Shown here: in pieces, positions 25,597-36,000 of the stretch
Layout of the letters: each line of letters starts with the position of its first letter
Numbering within the stretch: position 1 is the first letter of the stretch
Assembly: GCF_001950255.1 (NCBI RefSeq)
Contig: NZ_BDJK01000018.1
Span: 1-55,656 of the forward strand
DNA: 55,656 bases
Source of the DNA: Carboxydothermus pertinax
GTDB taxonomy: Bacteria > Bacillota > Z-2901 > Carboxydothermales > Carboxydothermaceae
Direction of reading: 5' to 3'
Position numbers and translations under genes: made by a program
The notes under the pieces: generated by a model
The model's database searches: none
Seen by the model: only the letters and a program-made list of their open reading frames with translations
Told to the model about the DNA's origin: nothing

Positions 25597-26361
25597 TTAA
25601 GAATTTTCCAAAGCTAAAAGCGCAGCACCCAGGGCCGCGGTAATTGTCGAATCCTCAGGCACCACCAACGAAATCCCAAGTTTTCGTTCTAATGCCTTCA
25701 CCACTCCAGTATTTTTAGCAACCCCGCCGGTAAACACTATCGGCTCTACCACCCCTACTTTCTGAGCCAAAACCGCCGTCCGGGACGCGACCGCCTCACA
25801 AATCCCCCGGGCTACCGTTTCCCGGCTTTGCCCCTGGGATAATTTTGAAACCACTTCGGATTCGGCAAAAACGGTGCAAACGGAAGAAATCCTGGCCGCT
25901 TCACTACTTTTCTCGGCAAGTTGTCCAATCTCTTCCAGACTTACTTCAAGAGCCTGGCTCATTACTTCTAAAAAACGGCCCGTTCCCGCCGCACATTTAT
26001 CGTTCATCGCAAAATCTAAGACTTTACCGTTTTTCCCAACCGCTATAACCTTGCTGTCCTGCCCGCCGATATCAATAATAGTTCTGACCCCGGGAAAAAG
26101 ATGCGCCACTCCCCTGGCCTGACAGGTAATCTCCGAATACTCCCGGCCGGAAAATAAAACCCGACCGTAACCGGTAGCCACCGTACCTTTAACCTTCTCT
26201 TCCGCAACTCCTACCCTGGCCAGTATTTCCTTGATAAGCTTTAAAGCAGAATCTTTGCCCGAAGGTCCGGTACGCTGGTATTTAAAGTCTATAACTTTCT
26301 TATCTTCAGCAATTAAAACTACTTTAGTTGTAAGTGACCCAATATCCACTCCCAAATACAA
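25597..26361 (-). CDS. 2-hydroxyacyl-CoA dehydratase activator (HgdC/BadF-type ATPase)
   Basis: 254 residues of the ASKHA ATPase fold: [12 protein letters not shown] (phosphate 1), [11 protein letters not shown] (phosphate 2) and [12 protein letters not shown] (adenosine). The two iron-sulfur Cys are in [11 protein letters not shown] and [11 protein letters not shown], which bridge one [4Fe-4S] across the dimer. It hydrolyses ATP to fire a low-potential electron into the dehydratase encoded by the next two genes upstream. TTG start behind AAGGAGG. The family includes both HgdC-type and benzoyl-CoA reductase-type activators. Confidence 0.92.
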   Translation of the reverse strand: MYLGVDIGSLTTKVVLIAEDKKVIDFKYQRTGPSGKDSALKLIKEILARVGVAEEKVKGTVATGYGRVLFSGREYSEITCQARGVAHLFPGVRTIIDIGGQDSKVIAVGKNGKVLDFAMNDKCAAGTGRFLEVMSQALEVSLEEIGQLAEKSSEAARISSVCTVFAESEVVSKLSQGQSRETVARGICEAVASRTAVLAQKVGVVEPIVFTGGVAKNTGVVKALERKLGISLVVPEDSTITAALGAALLALENS

Positions 26362-26377
26362 AGGGAAAACCTCCTTC

Positions 26378-27595
26378 TTAACTCTCTAAATTCTCCAAAA
26401 ACGCCTGCACCCGGTTTAGTACCGTTTCTTCCGCATACAGTCGGGAATCGGTCATATCGGCATCGACAATTAAACCAGGTACTCCAAGAGTGCGCATGAG
26501 CTGCCGGCGAATTTCCTCCTGCACAAAAGAGTACGCTTTGCAGGAACGGTTGGAATGCATCACAAAACCGTCCGCATTAAATTCTTCAATAAAGGACCTT
26601 AGCTGATTTTTGCGAAACTCTAAATCCCGGTTTAAAAAAACTCCGGTATAAGACTCAGCAATAGCATAAAAGAGGGGTCCACCTTTAATGTTATTGGCCC
26701 AGCCTCCAGTATAAGAGTCGGTAACAAATACCGCTCCCCTTTGGGCAAAATAGCCGTAAAAGCGGTAAAGGCCATACCAGATGGGAATATTGTCCCAGAC
26801 CAAACGGTACTTTTCCCCCTCCACCGCCGGAATTCCCGCTTTGTATCTTGCCTCCACCTCACGGTACATCTCTTCGTAAAAATCCCGGGCTACTTCTGTA
26901 CCTCTCACCACTACCAGAGGGCCTAAATTAATAAATAAATCAGTAACATTTACCGGCGATGGCTTATGTTTAGCAAAATCTCTAATCCCTTTCCATAAAT
27001 CCACGGTCTCATTGGAAAGCTTAACAATTTTTTCTAAGCGGTTTAGGTCTAATTTTTTCCTGAGTAATCTTTCTAGGCTTTCTACCAGCTTTTCAAGCTG
27101 CTTTGCTACATACTCAATTTGCCACGTCTTCGGCTCCCCGCTAATAAAAGGGGTATCAATAATAAAAAGAGGTATATTAAACTCCCGGCTTAAAGTTTCA
27201 TACCACTTTAAAACCGTGCCGCAAATGTTGTTGCAGACTACTAATAAATCCGGTCGGGGTAAACCATTAAACGGGATATCCTGGGGGTTCCAGATACTAC
27301 CGAGGTTACTTTTGGCATAGGAGCATAAATCAATAGAATAACCGCGGTTCTCGGCTACCTGACAAAGATGAGTCGATACCCGACGCGCCCCGCAGATTGC
27401 TCCATAGTTTTCGGGATACACCGGCTCAAGTCCAAACGCCCTTAAGATTTCTACCGGCGCACCGCTGGTAACCCAGGCGGTTTTATAGCCAAAAACCCGC
27501 CCCATTTTGGGGACGAGCTTGGTTTTTAAATAGTGATTTCTTAAAATTTTATTCATTTTTTCGTTCGCTTTTAGCGGTTTAAAAACTTTAGCCAA
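26378..27595 (-). CDS. 2-hydroxyacyl-CoA dehydratase subunit (HgdB/FldB-like)
   Basis: 405 residues of the 2-hydroxyacyl-CoA dehydratase / benzoyl-CoA reductase family, with cysteines placed for a [4Fe-4S] cluster in DLCSYAK, CNNICGT and SNRSCKAYSF. The opening KTAWVTSGAPVEILRAFGLEPVYPENYGA is typical. It pairs with the 334-residue partner whose gene ends one base before its TTG start. In FldBC and HgdAB enzymes the electron from the activator enables removal of water from a 2-hydroxyacyl-CoA via a ketyl radical. Confidence 0.88.
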   Translation of the reverse strand: MAKVFKPLKANEKMNKILRNHYLKTKLVPKMGRVFGYKTAWVTSGAPVEILRAFGLEPVYPENYGAICGARRVSTHLCQVAENRGYSIDLCSYAKSNLGSIWNPQDIPFNGLPRPDLLVVCNNICGTVLKWYETLSREFNIPLFIIDTPFISGEPKTWQIEYVAKQLEKLVESLERLLRKKLDLNRLEKIVKLSNETVDLWKGIRDFAKHKPSPVNVTDLFINLGPLVVVRGTEVARDFYEEMYREVEARYKAGIPAVEGEKYRLVWDNIPIWYGLYRFYGYFAQRGAVFVTDSYTGGWANNIKGGPLFYAIAESYTGVFLNRDLEFRKNQLRSFIEEFNADGFVMHSNRSCKAYSFVQEEIRRQLMRTLGVPGLIVDADMTDSRLYAEETVLNRVQAFLENLES

Positions 27596-28600
27596 CTAAA
27601 TCCCCCCAATCCTTTCCCGAAACGCCTGCAACCGGGTTTTATTTTGTTCTCCGACTACTCCACCATCCACCTCCAAAACCAACGCCGGTATTCCTTCCTT
27701 TTTAAAGTAATCCAGAAGATAAGGCACATCCCAGGCAAAGGGGTCACAAAACTTGTTTTGCACTAATAAAATCGCCCTGGCTTTTTTACTTTCATAAAGA
27801 GTTTTTAAATGCTGGGCCCTCTCCCACATCCCCTTATGCCGGCAGGGGCAGGGAGGTTTAGAGATATAATAAGAAGCAATTTGGGCAAAGATATTATCAT
27901 CGTCAACAACCTCGCCGGCAAAGTGGCGAAAACCGGTGCAGGTATCGTCATAAAATACCCGAAAACCCTGCTCCTCCAGGAGCTTATAAAGATTATTTTG
28001 GGTAATAACCGCTCCGGTTAAAATAAGCCCTATTTGCTTTGAATCTTGATTTTCGCTAAAATCCTTAAAAGACTCCAAATATGCTAAAGCTTCATCCACC
28101 GGCATTGTTTGGATTTTCTTTAAGAGGTCAAAAATTTCCCAGGAAGATACATAAGGGGCAAGATTTTCTAAAGCTTTAACCTTTGCCCTGAGAGCCTGGT
28201 ATTTTTCCCAGGTAGCTTTTAGTTCTGCTAAATCGTCTAAATCTTTTTTGCCGGCAAGCTCCTGCCAGAGATTGGTAAGCGCCTGGGTGTAGTATTCCCG
28301 GGCTTCCGGCGTAGTTAAATCTACCGGCGGTACCAGTAAAAATACTTTATCGTTTCCTAAAAGACTTTTAGCAATACCGTACATACACTGCATGGTGTCA
28401 CAACTATGGGCAAAACCAAACAGCATGTCTAAAGCTTCTTCCTCCATTTCCGCAAGACTTCCCTTGGCATAAGAACAGCAGTAAGACGGAAGCCTTACCG
28501 GCACTTTTGCTTCATCCCGAGGAAAGTAGCGGACGGTAGGAAAACCTGCCCCTTCGGAGATTTCTACCGGCCAGTAACTGCAAAAATACGCTAATTTCAT
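27596..28600 (-). CDS. 2-hydroxyacyl-CoA dehydratase subunit (second, short)
   Basis: 334 residues of the same superfamily as the gene that follows. Cysteine motifs: SYCCSYAKG, FAHSCDTMQCM, and KFCDPFAWD, with FDDTCTGFRH in the middle. It starts with ATG overlapping the ligase stop (ATGA), so it is co-translated with the ligase. Length is near that of smaller subunits such as FldC (about 374). Whether the complex is a dehydratase or a reductase of an aromatic CoA ester cannot be settled from motifs. Confidence 0.85.
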   Translation of the reverse strand: MKLAYFCSYWPVEISEGAGFPTVRYFPRDEAKVPVRLPSYCCSYAKGSLAEMEEEALDMLFGFAHSCDTMQCMYGIAKSLLGNDKVFLLVPPVDLTTPEAREYYTQALTNLWQELAGKKDLDDLAELKATWEKYQALRAKVKALENLAPYVSSWEIFDLLKKIQTMPVDEALAYLESFKDFSENQDSKQIGLILTGAVITQNNLYKLLEEQGFRVFYDDTCTGFRHFAGEVVDDDNIFAQIASYYISKPPCPCRHKGMWERAQHLKTLYESKKARAILLVQNKFCDPFAWDVPYLLDYFKKEGIPALVLEVDGGVVGEQNKTRLQAFRERIGGI

Positions 28601-30240
28601 TGTTTTGCCTCACTCTCCATTTCTTTTAGCGCCCGCCGCAGTATTTTACCTATGGCGCTCTTGGGAAGGTCTTTTTTTAACTCAATAACTTTGGGTACTT
28701 TATAATGAGTTAAATTTTCCCGGCAAAAGGCTTTTAAATCTTCAACCGAAGTTTTTGCTCCCTCTTTTAAAACAACATAAGCTTTAACAATCTCTCCATA
28801 GTAAGGATCCGGTACCCCCAAAACACAGGCTTCTTTTACCTCGGGATGAGAATAAAGCACATCCTCTACTTCCCGGGGGTAAACATTAAAGCCACCGGTT
28901 ATTATTAAATCTTTCTTTCGGTCCACGATATAGAAGTATCCATCTTCGTCCATCTTGCCAATGTCGCCGGTATAAAGCCAGCCGTCTTTTAAGACTTCCC
29001 GGGTAGCCTCGTCATTTTGATAGTAACCTAGCATTAAGTCCGGACTTTTTAGCCGGATTTCCCCAATTTCTCCGGGCGGTAAAGGTTCCCCGGTAAACGC
29101 ATCAACAATCTCCATTACAGTATCGGGAAAAGGAATCCCGATGCTGCCAGTTTTATTTACCCCGCGGTAAGGATTACAACACTTGGCGGTTACTGCTTCG
29201 GTAAGGCCATACCCTTCTAAAATTTGCGCCCCAGTTAGCTTTTCAAACTGCTCTTTGACCTCTGGCGGCATGGCCGTTGCGCCTACAAAACAGCCTCTAA
29301 AGGAAGATAAATCGTATTTGGTTAAATCTTTATGATTTAACATCGCTACAAACATGGTGGGCACGCCGGCAAACAACGTTGGCCGGTGTTTAGCCACCCC
29401 TTTAAAAAACTCTTCCACCGAAAAGCGCGGCATTAATACTACCGTTGAGCCCGATAAAAGGGGAGCGTTCATCCCAACGCTCATCCCAAAGCCATGGAAA
29501 ATTGGTAGTATGGTAAGCATGATGTCCCTGGAAGTTAAATCTCCCCAGGCTTTTACATGCCAGGCATTTACAACTAAAGCGTATTCGGAAAGCATTACTC
29601 CTTTGGGTTTACCGGTAGTCCCCGAGGTATAGATTATAACTGCCGGGTCATTTTTTAGATCCCGGGTTTTTTGGTAGGTAAACTCTCCGGTTCTTTTAAG
29701 AAACGGTAAAAAGGCAAATATCTCCTTTAAATCGTAGGAAATTGCTGGCTCTTTTTCTTTTAATTTATAAAGTAAATTTAGGGGAAAAGAGAGAAAATCC
29801 GCTATAGAAGTATAAATCTTTTTTACCCCGGTAAAGCTTTTTAGTTTATCCGTAAAAAGGGTTAGAGCAAAAATGGCTTTAACTCCGGCATCGTCGGCTA
29901 TAAACCGAAGTTCTCGTTCCGAAAGAAGGGGGTTTAAGGGGACAGCGACAATTCCGGCTGCCATTAAGGCAAAGTAAACAATTACATACTGGGGAGAGTT
30001 GGGCAGCATTATTCCTACCCGGTCACCCGGTGCTAAATTAAGTTTTTTTAAATTTGTAGCTAAATTTTCAGTATATTCCAATAATTTTTGGTAAGATATG
30101 CGGGTATTAAAAAAGATAAGTGCAGGATTTTCATTGTTCCAAGCTTTCTCGCGAAATAATTCATATAAACTTTTTTCAGGGTAAATAAGATTTAACGAAA
30201 CATTAGGAGGATAATGTTTGGCCCACGGATAATCCATCAA
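28597..30240 (-). CDS. Acyl-CoA ligase (AMP-forming)
   Basis: 547 residues, complete ANL-family enzyme: P-loop AVIIYTSGTTGKPKGVMLS, core motif EGYGLTEAVT, hinge GWLYTGDIGKMDEDGYFYIVDRKKD, and C-terminal catalytic Lys in LPKSAIGKILRR. It activates a carboxylic acid with ATP and CoA. It is the first gene of the operon, so it likely loads the hydroxy- or aryl-acid that the dehydratase acts on. Similarity is to long-chain-type ligases, but the context argues for another acid. Confidence 0.9.
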   Translation of the reverse strand: MMDYPWAKHYPPNVSLNLIYPEKSLYELFREKAWNNENPALIFFNTRISYQKLLEYTENLATNLKKLNLAPGDRVGIMLPNSPQYVIVYFALMAAGIVAVPLNPLLSERELRFIADDAGVKAIFALTLFTDKLKSFTGVKKIYTSIADFLSFPLNLLYKLKEKEPAISYDLKEIFAFLPFLKRTGEFTYQKTRDLKNDPAVIIYTSGTTGKPKGVMLSEYALVVNAWHVKAWGDLTSRDIMLTILPIFHGFGMSVGMNAPLLSGSTVVLMPRFSVEEFFKGVAKHRPTLFAGVPTMFVAMLNHKDLTKYDLSSFRGCFVGATAMPPEVKEQFEKLTGAQILEGYGLTEAVTAKCCNPYRGVNKTGSIGIPFPDTVMEIVDAFTGEPLPPGEIGEIRLKSPDLMLGYYQNDEATREVLKDGWLYTGDIGKMDEDGYFYIVDRKKDLIITGGFNVYPREVEDVLYSHPEVKEACVLGVPDPYYGEIVKAYVVLKEGAKTSVEDLKAFCRENLTHYKVPKVIELKKDLPKSAIGKILRRALKEMESEAKQ

Positions 30241-30368
30241 TAAATCCCTCCTAAAAAGGGTACTTTAATTAAATTTAGCCCTGAATAATGTTCAATACAA
30301 TCGTTCAAGACCTAATGGCAATATATGCAGGTAAATGGTATTATTTGCTCGCTGAATGGCATTTTAAA

Positions 30369-30388
30369 AAGCTGCCCTACGGCAGCTT
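30369..30388 (-). terminator. Rho-independent terminator of the chemoreceptor gene
   Basis: 8-bp stem AAGCTGCC/GGCAGCTT overlapping the stop codon of the receptor gene, followed by TTTTTAAAAT on the minus strand. Confidence 0.82.
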
Positions 30389-31502
30389 ATAAGGTAAATT
30401 TATTTTTTAACTGTTCAAGCTTGGTAATTAACCCCTGGGTTTCCTCAGCCATTTTCTGGACACTATTCATGGCCGCCGACTGTTCATTGGTCGCCGCGGC
30501 TACATTATTTACCGCTTCAGTAATATTTTGCATATAAGCGGGCAAAGATTGGTTTTGTCGTAACAACTCGGGTAATAGGCCCATAACCCCTTGCAGTTCC
30601 GTTTGTAAAAAGGAAGTTTTTTCTGTACTTTCGGTGGCTATGGTAAAAGTTTCCTGCATCTTTTCCTGAGCTTCACGCATATTTTTAAAAATAAGATCAA
30701 TAACTCCTTTGATTTCTTCGGCCGCCTCTTTTGATTTCCCAGCCAGTTTGCGAACTTCCTCGGCTACCACCGCAAAGCTCTTTCCTGCTTCTCCGGCCCG
30801 CGCTGCTTCAATAGCTGCATTTAAGGCTAAAAGGTTGGTTTGGGCCGCAATTTCGGTAATAAGTTCTAAAGCCACATTAATTTCCTGAGTGTGGGTAAAA
30901 AGTTCATTGATCGAGGTGGCCGCTACCGTAAGACTATTTTGGATTTTGGCGTTCTCGGAGCTAAAAAGGCCTAAACTTTCTCGACCTTTAGTAAGTTTAT
31001 CTCCCAGCTCCTCGGCCAGCCGCGCAATATTTCGGATTGTTTCATTTATTTCTTCCAGGCTTGAATTTATTTCCTGGGTCGAAGCTGCTACCTCTTCAAT
31101 CCCAGCAGAAGTTTCGGAAGTGGTATCTACCAAACTTAATACAGTATTATTAATCGTTTTGGTGATTTCTTGAAGTTCCAGCGTAAGTCCCTTTAAAATT
31201 TTAATAAATGATGTTTTTAAATCGTCTATAGTATTTAAGTCAGTAATCCCCAGGCCTTTATTTTTTTCGGCCAAAATTTCTATCTCCGTTAACATCTCTT
31301 TTAAGGGTTGAATAATTCTTTTAAAATTGCTGTAACTGATCACAAGTCCAATGATTGCCCCGCCAGCCGCCCCAATTAATATTGCAATATAAATATTAAT
31401 GGCAAAAAGGCCTGATAAATAACCCACCAAACCGGCCCCAGGCACAGCATAAAGAACAGTGCGCAAAAGATATTTTTTTAAAGTTAAATTTTTTATTTCC
31501 AT
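30387..31502 (-). CDS. Methyl-accepting chemotaxis protein without a large sensor domain
   Basis: About 371 residues from the second ATG. Two close N-terminal membrane helices (about 15-55) leave almost no extracellular loop. A linker follows, then a long coiled-coil signalling domain with the hairpin tip [42 protein letters not shown]. It talks to CheA/CheW. With no periplasmic domain it may sense membrane energy state, an internal signal, or partner proteins. It is a single-gene unit. Confidence 0.92.
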   Translation of the reverse strand: MEIKNLTLKKYLLRTVLYAVPGAGLVGYLSGLFAINIYIAILIGAAGGAIIGLVISYSNFKRIIQPLKEMLTEIEILAEKNKGLGITDLNTIDDLKTSFIKILKGLTLELQEITKTINNTVLSLVDTTSETSAGIEEVAASTQEINSSLEEINETIRNIARLAEELGDKLTKGRESLGLFSSENAKIQNSLTVAATSINELFTHTQEINVALELITEIAAQTNLLALNAAIEAARAGEAGKSFAVVAEEVRKLAGKSKEAAEEIKGVIDLIFKNMREAQEKMQETFTIATESTEKTSFLQTELQGVMGLLPELLRQNQSLPAYMQNITEAVNNVAAATNEQSAAMNSVQKMAEETQGLITKLEQLKNKFTL

Positions 31503-31724
31503 CCCCATCCCCCTGATTAATTTATGATTTTTCTAATAAATTCGATTTATTTTTTGTTTTTCCTTCTGAATCTGATTCATTATTTCATATTTTTTCGTTT
31601 GTAGTAAGTAGTACAAGTTTTTGTTTAAATATTTTATTAGAATTTTTCTTACTAAATTCACAAAAATTTTTTTGTTAGTTGACTACCACCTTATTTCCCG
31701 CTAAAATATTAATGCAATGTTGTT

Positions 31725-31799
31725 GCCGATGTAGCTCAGGGGCAGAGCAACGCACTCGTAATGCGTAGGTCGTGGGTTCGAATCCCACCATCGGCTCCA
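31725..31799 (+). tRNA. tRNA-Thr, anticodon CGU
   Basis: Full cloverleaf: acceptor GCCGATG (31725-31731) pairs with CATCGGC (31789-31795), anticodon stem ACGCA/TGCGT around CTCGTAA (anticodon CGT in DNA, reading ACG codons), T-loop GTTCGAATC. The CCA end is encoded (31797-31799). A terminator follows at 31811-31833. Confidence 0.97.
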
Positions 31800-31810
31800 G
31801 GAAAATCAAG

Positions 31811-31833
31811 GCCTCCAGGGTTCGCCCGGAGGC
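31811..31833 (+). terminator. Terminator after tRNA-Thr
   Basis: GCCTCC/GGAGGC 6-bp stem with T-rich tract (TTAATTTTTTAA) on the plus strand, directly after the tRNA. Confidence 0.85.
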
Positions 31834-31942
31834 TTAATTTTTTAACGAACCATAACTTCGCAGTAAAAATTTTTTGTTTTTAATTTTTTTAAAATATGGT
31901 ATTATTTTTTTGTAAGAATTCTAATATAGAGCAGGTGATTTT

Positions 31943-32239
31943 ATGTCCGAAGAAAGATTTAATAAGCTTGAAACACAATTAGACCATATGGCAAGAATGA
32001 TTACCGAATTAATCCGGATTGTAGGAAATACTAATGCTGCTGTCGAAGAATTACGAAGTGATGTTAACGAACTTAAAAATGACGTTAACGAACTTAAAAT
32101 TTCCAACCAGCAAATCAAAGAGGAAATTGCGGAAATTAAAATCACGCTAAAGGAACATGGAGAAAAGCTTGATTACGCCCTTTTAAAATTACTAAATCAC
32201 GATGTAAAACTTCACAATCTTAAAATAGTTCAACCTTAA
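31943..32239 (+). CDS. Coiled-coil hypothetical protein
   Basis: 98 residues predicted as one long helix, with a heptad-like repeat VEELRSDVNELKNDVNELK in the middle and a second helix later. It has AGCAGGTG as ribosome binding site and its own terminator (32308-32336). A 12-codon vestige with the same start (MSEERF-KLE) is at 46792-46830. No family recognised; such short coiled coils can be phage- or defence-linked adaptors. Confidence 0.7.
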   Translation: MSEERFNKLETQLDHMARMITELIRIVGNTNAAVEELRSDVNELKNDVNELKISNQQIKEEIAEIKITLKEHGEKLDYALLKLLNHDVKLHNLKIVQP

Positions 32240-32307
32240 TTATTAAAATCCTTGAGTTTGTTGCATGGTTTAATTGCCAAATTCCCCTATAGGCTACACT
32301 AGATATT

Positions 32308-32336
32308 AAAGCCTCCGGAAATTCCCCGGAGGCTTT
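32308..32336. terminator. Bidirectional terminator
   Basis: 11-bp stem AAAGCCTCCGG/CCGGAGGCTTT between the convergent coiled-coil gene and the peptidase gene; A/T-rich on both sides. Confidence 0.8.
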
Positions 32337-32395
32337 AGTATGTACGTAAACATCGTTTTTAACCCTCAAAGCTTAAAGTAGGATTTAGACTCCTG

Positions 32396-33067
32396 TTAAA
32401 TTTTTAAAACATACCCGTTTTCTTTTAGCCATTTTTCGTGCTTTTGGTAGTCAGGCATTAAAATCTTAACTTTAGTCCAAAAAGCTTTACCATGATTTTT
32501 CTCCTCTAAATGCACAAGTTCATGCACTACTACATAATCAATAACCGGCAAGGGGGCCATAATTAACCGCCAGCTAAAATTTAAGTTGCCCTTGCTTGAG
32601 CAGGAACCCCATCTTCTCCGGGCATTGGTAATCTTTATTCGGGAATATTTATAACCGCCCATCTTAGCATAAAACTGTACCCGTTCAGTTATCTTGATTA
32701 AAGCTTCCTTCTTATACCATTCGGTAAATACCTTTTCTGCCTGCGGCAGTGCTTTCTTTGCAAGATAAAACGCATTTGCAAATTTAAGAGGCTCGATCTG
32801 GTCTTCCACTATCTGAAGTTTATAATACTTTCCAAGATATAAAAAGCCTTCACCGTTAACAAACTCTTTAGCTCTAACTTTTGGGTCCCGGGCTTCCACT
32901 TCTTTTTTCTTTTTAATAATCCAGTCGTAGTGCTTTCGAATAACCGCAAAAATGGTGCTTTCACTTACTCTGTAAGGCGCTCTAACTATTAAAGTAGCGT
33001 TATCGGTTATTTCCAGAGCAATGGTCTTTCTTTTGGTGCGAATTATTTTTTCAATTTTTATATCCAT
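32396..33067 (-). CDS. YgjP-like metallopeptidase (WLM/DUF45 family)
   Basis: About 223 residues from the ATG at 33067, alternatively GTG 33076, which overlaps the hsdR stop. The zinc site HELVH is followed by HGKAFWTKV; the family motif RRWGSCSSKGNLNFSWRLIMAP precedes it. Genes of this family are common right after hsdR in type I restriction operons and are thought to be accessory proteases. Here it is the last gene of the hsdMSR transcript. Confidence 0.88.
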   Translation of the reverse strand: MDIKIEKIIRTKRKTIALEITDNATLIVRAPYRVSESTIFAVIRKHYDWIIKKKKEVEARDPKVRAKEFVNGEGFLYLGKYYKLQIVEDQIEPLKFANAFYLAKKALPQAEKVFTEWYKKEALIKITERVQFYAKMGGYKYSRIKITNARRRWGSCSSKGNLNFSWRLIMAPLPVIDYVVVHELVHLEEKNHGKAFWTKVKILMPDYQKHEKWLKENGYVLKI

Positions 33068-33072
33068 GTTTT

Positions 33073-36000
33073 TCACTTCCCGTAGTGATAATAGGCAAGT
33101 TCCAGGAGTTTTTGCGTTATTTCGTTTCTTTTATTAAATATTACTTTTGCTAAGCTATCGGCATGATAGGGAGCAGGATTTTCAGCAACACCCTTACCGG
33201 CAGAAGCTTTTGGAACTAATTTCTGCAGCAGGTGGTTTCCTACATAGGTTTTTAACCGCTTTTGCTTGGTGTAGCTTTCCCAGAAGTCAACCGCTTTGGT
33301 CTCTCTCTTAATTATTTCAATTACGTCTCTGGTTAAATCAACAAGGAAATTAACTTCTTCCTCACTCAGCTCATTAAAGGCTTTCTGCCCAAATAACTCC
33401 TTTTTCAGCAGGCCAAAAAACGGCATTTCTTTCTTAGGTTCAAACCCAAAGGTATTTTCTACTTCCCGACCCTTTTGAATTTCCTCCCTAAATCTTTCTA
33501 ACTCTTCGGCAAGTATTTCCCACTTTTCGTGATATTCTTCCAGCAATCTTTTTAATCTATCGGAAAATCTTTCATATAGCTCCGGGTCTTCTTCAAAATG
33601 ATCAACAATATGTTCTTTAATAGCCGTTATCAATTCCTGAGCTTTAACTTTAGCTGGCTTTCCTTTTAATTTATTTAAAAATTTATCATCTAAAAGCGGG
33701 GTTGGCGGAATTTTGGGGTCGATTCCCTTGGCTATTATGTACTCTTCTACGATCTCCCTTATTTTCCGGCTGGCATCGCTTATGCTTAATTTACCGTCGC
33801 GATAACGATTTCGGGCTGCTTCTTTGATAAAGCTTAATATCTTTAAATCGGTTAGATATTTTAAGGCCTCAGCATCCGGAAGAACCGTATCCATCGCCCG
33901 ATTGAAGTTTCGAACCAGCATGATAAATTCATTTCTGATTTTTTCGTCAACTAAAAGGTCAATGCAATCATCAACCTGATACCTCCAGTCTTTAAGGCCA
34001 TTTTTCGCAAAAAATTCTTCGAGCTGTCTATGGGTATAATGCAAATTAGCAATACTTTTTGCTTTATTAATAACAACCTTGGAGATTTCGGCTAAATCTT
34101 CATCGGCATAAATTGCCAGCGCTTCTTCTAAATGATTTAAAACGCCAACATAATCCACCACATAGCCGCAGGATTTGTTTTTGTAAACCCGGTTTACCCG
34201 GGCTATGGCCTGCAGTAAGTTATGACCTTTTATTACATTATCAAGATACATAACCTGTTCTATCGGAGCATCAAAACCGGTAATCAGCATGCTCTGAACT
34301 ACTAAAATACCTACATCCCCCGATATGCCACTCTCGTTAACTTTACCAAAGGGAAGGCGAAAACTCTGGATTATTTTTTCGTGCTCCACCGGATTGGTAT
34401 AGGGCTGATAGATAGCTTCATCGTTCTGTTTACCGGAGATTACGACTCCTACTTTTAACTTTTTTAGCGTCCCCAAGTCTACTTTCTGGTTCTGGCTCTT
34501 TTCCAGCTCAGCAATTTTTTCTTTCAAGGCGTCTTCTAAGGCCTTTTTATATCTTACTGCAGCTAAACGTGAAACAGTAACCACCTGGGCTTTAAAGCCA
34601 TTAGGGAAGATATGCGTCACATAATGGTCGATCATGTCTTTTGCTTTATCCCTGATTACTTCTTCTGCTTCAAGATAGGCCTTCCAGGTATATTTGCCTA
34701 AGATTTGGCGTTTTGTCTCCTGATCAGCATCCCGAAAGACATCCTCAAACCTGGCATTGGCCGCTTCTTCATCGGAAAGTTCGGCACTGTGGACCCGGCC
34801 TTCATAAACTATTTCTACCGTAACCCCATCGTCTACTGCCTGCCGGATGCTGTATTTGTCTATGTACTGGCCAAATTCTTGCTCAGTCTTATCAATCGGA
34901 GTTCCGGTAAAAGCTATTCTAACCGCATTGGGCAAGGCTTTTCTTAAATTGGCTCCTAAAAGCTTGTACTGAGTGCGGTGCGCTTCATCAATCATTACCA
35001 GGATATCGGGCGATGTATTTAATACGGGAAACTCCCGTTTTAAATCCCGTTCCTGAAACTTATGCACCATGGCCATAACCAGATCGGGAGTGTTGGTTCT
35101 TAAAAGCTGTTTAAGTTCATCGATGCTTCCCGCAAGATTTACAGTAAAGCCAACGCTTTTTGAGGTGTCTCTTAACTGCTGTTCTAATTCTTTCCGGTCG
35201 GTTATAAAAACTATCTTGAAACTTCCAAATTCCGGCTGGTGGTACATTTCCCGGACCATGTACATCATGGTCAGCGACTTTCCCGACCCCTGGGTGTGCC
35301 AGACAATCCCGCCCCTCTCTGCCGGAGTTTTCCCCTCTTTTAACCGTTTAACCATCTTTTTTACAGCTCTAAACTGCTGATAGCGGGCAACTACTTTGAT
35401 TACACCGCCTTTGGAGTCTTCTTTAAAAATGGTAAAGGTGTGCAGTAAGTCGAGGAAATTCTGTTTTGAAAGCATCCCGTGAATTAAAAGCTGCTGACTG
35501 GTTACGCTGCCTTCGGGATTTACTTCGGACATGGTATAAGGATACGGGTCTTTCCATTCTACAAAATGTTCAAAGTCCGAGGTAATGGTACCGTATTTGG
35601 CTACCTGATTGGAAGTGGCAATCATAAAAACATTGTACCAGAAGAGTTTTTCGTTTCCTTCTTTAACTCCTCGCCGGTTGGAGTAGCGCAGGAGCTGGGT
35701 TATAGCTTCGGTCAGGGGATCGGCAATCGCCGGGGACTTGCACTCCACAACCACCAGAGGTAAGCCGTTTACAAAGAGAACGATATCGGGAATAATATGT
35801 TTTTCTGTTCCCGGAATGTTTACTTTATACTGCGATACAGCTAAAAAAGTATTGTTTTCCGGATTTCTAAAGTCAATAAATCTGACCGTAGGGCTTTTTT
35901 CACCGGTCCTACGGTTTTCGGATACAGAGGTGTTTTCTAAAAGTAAATCATGAATCTCCCGGTTGATTTCCAAAAAGGAATTGGCCTGAGGAGTGGTAAT

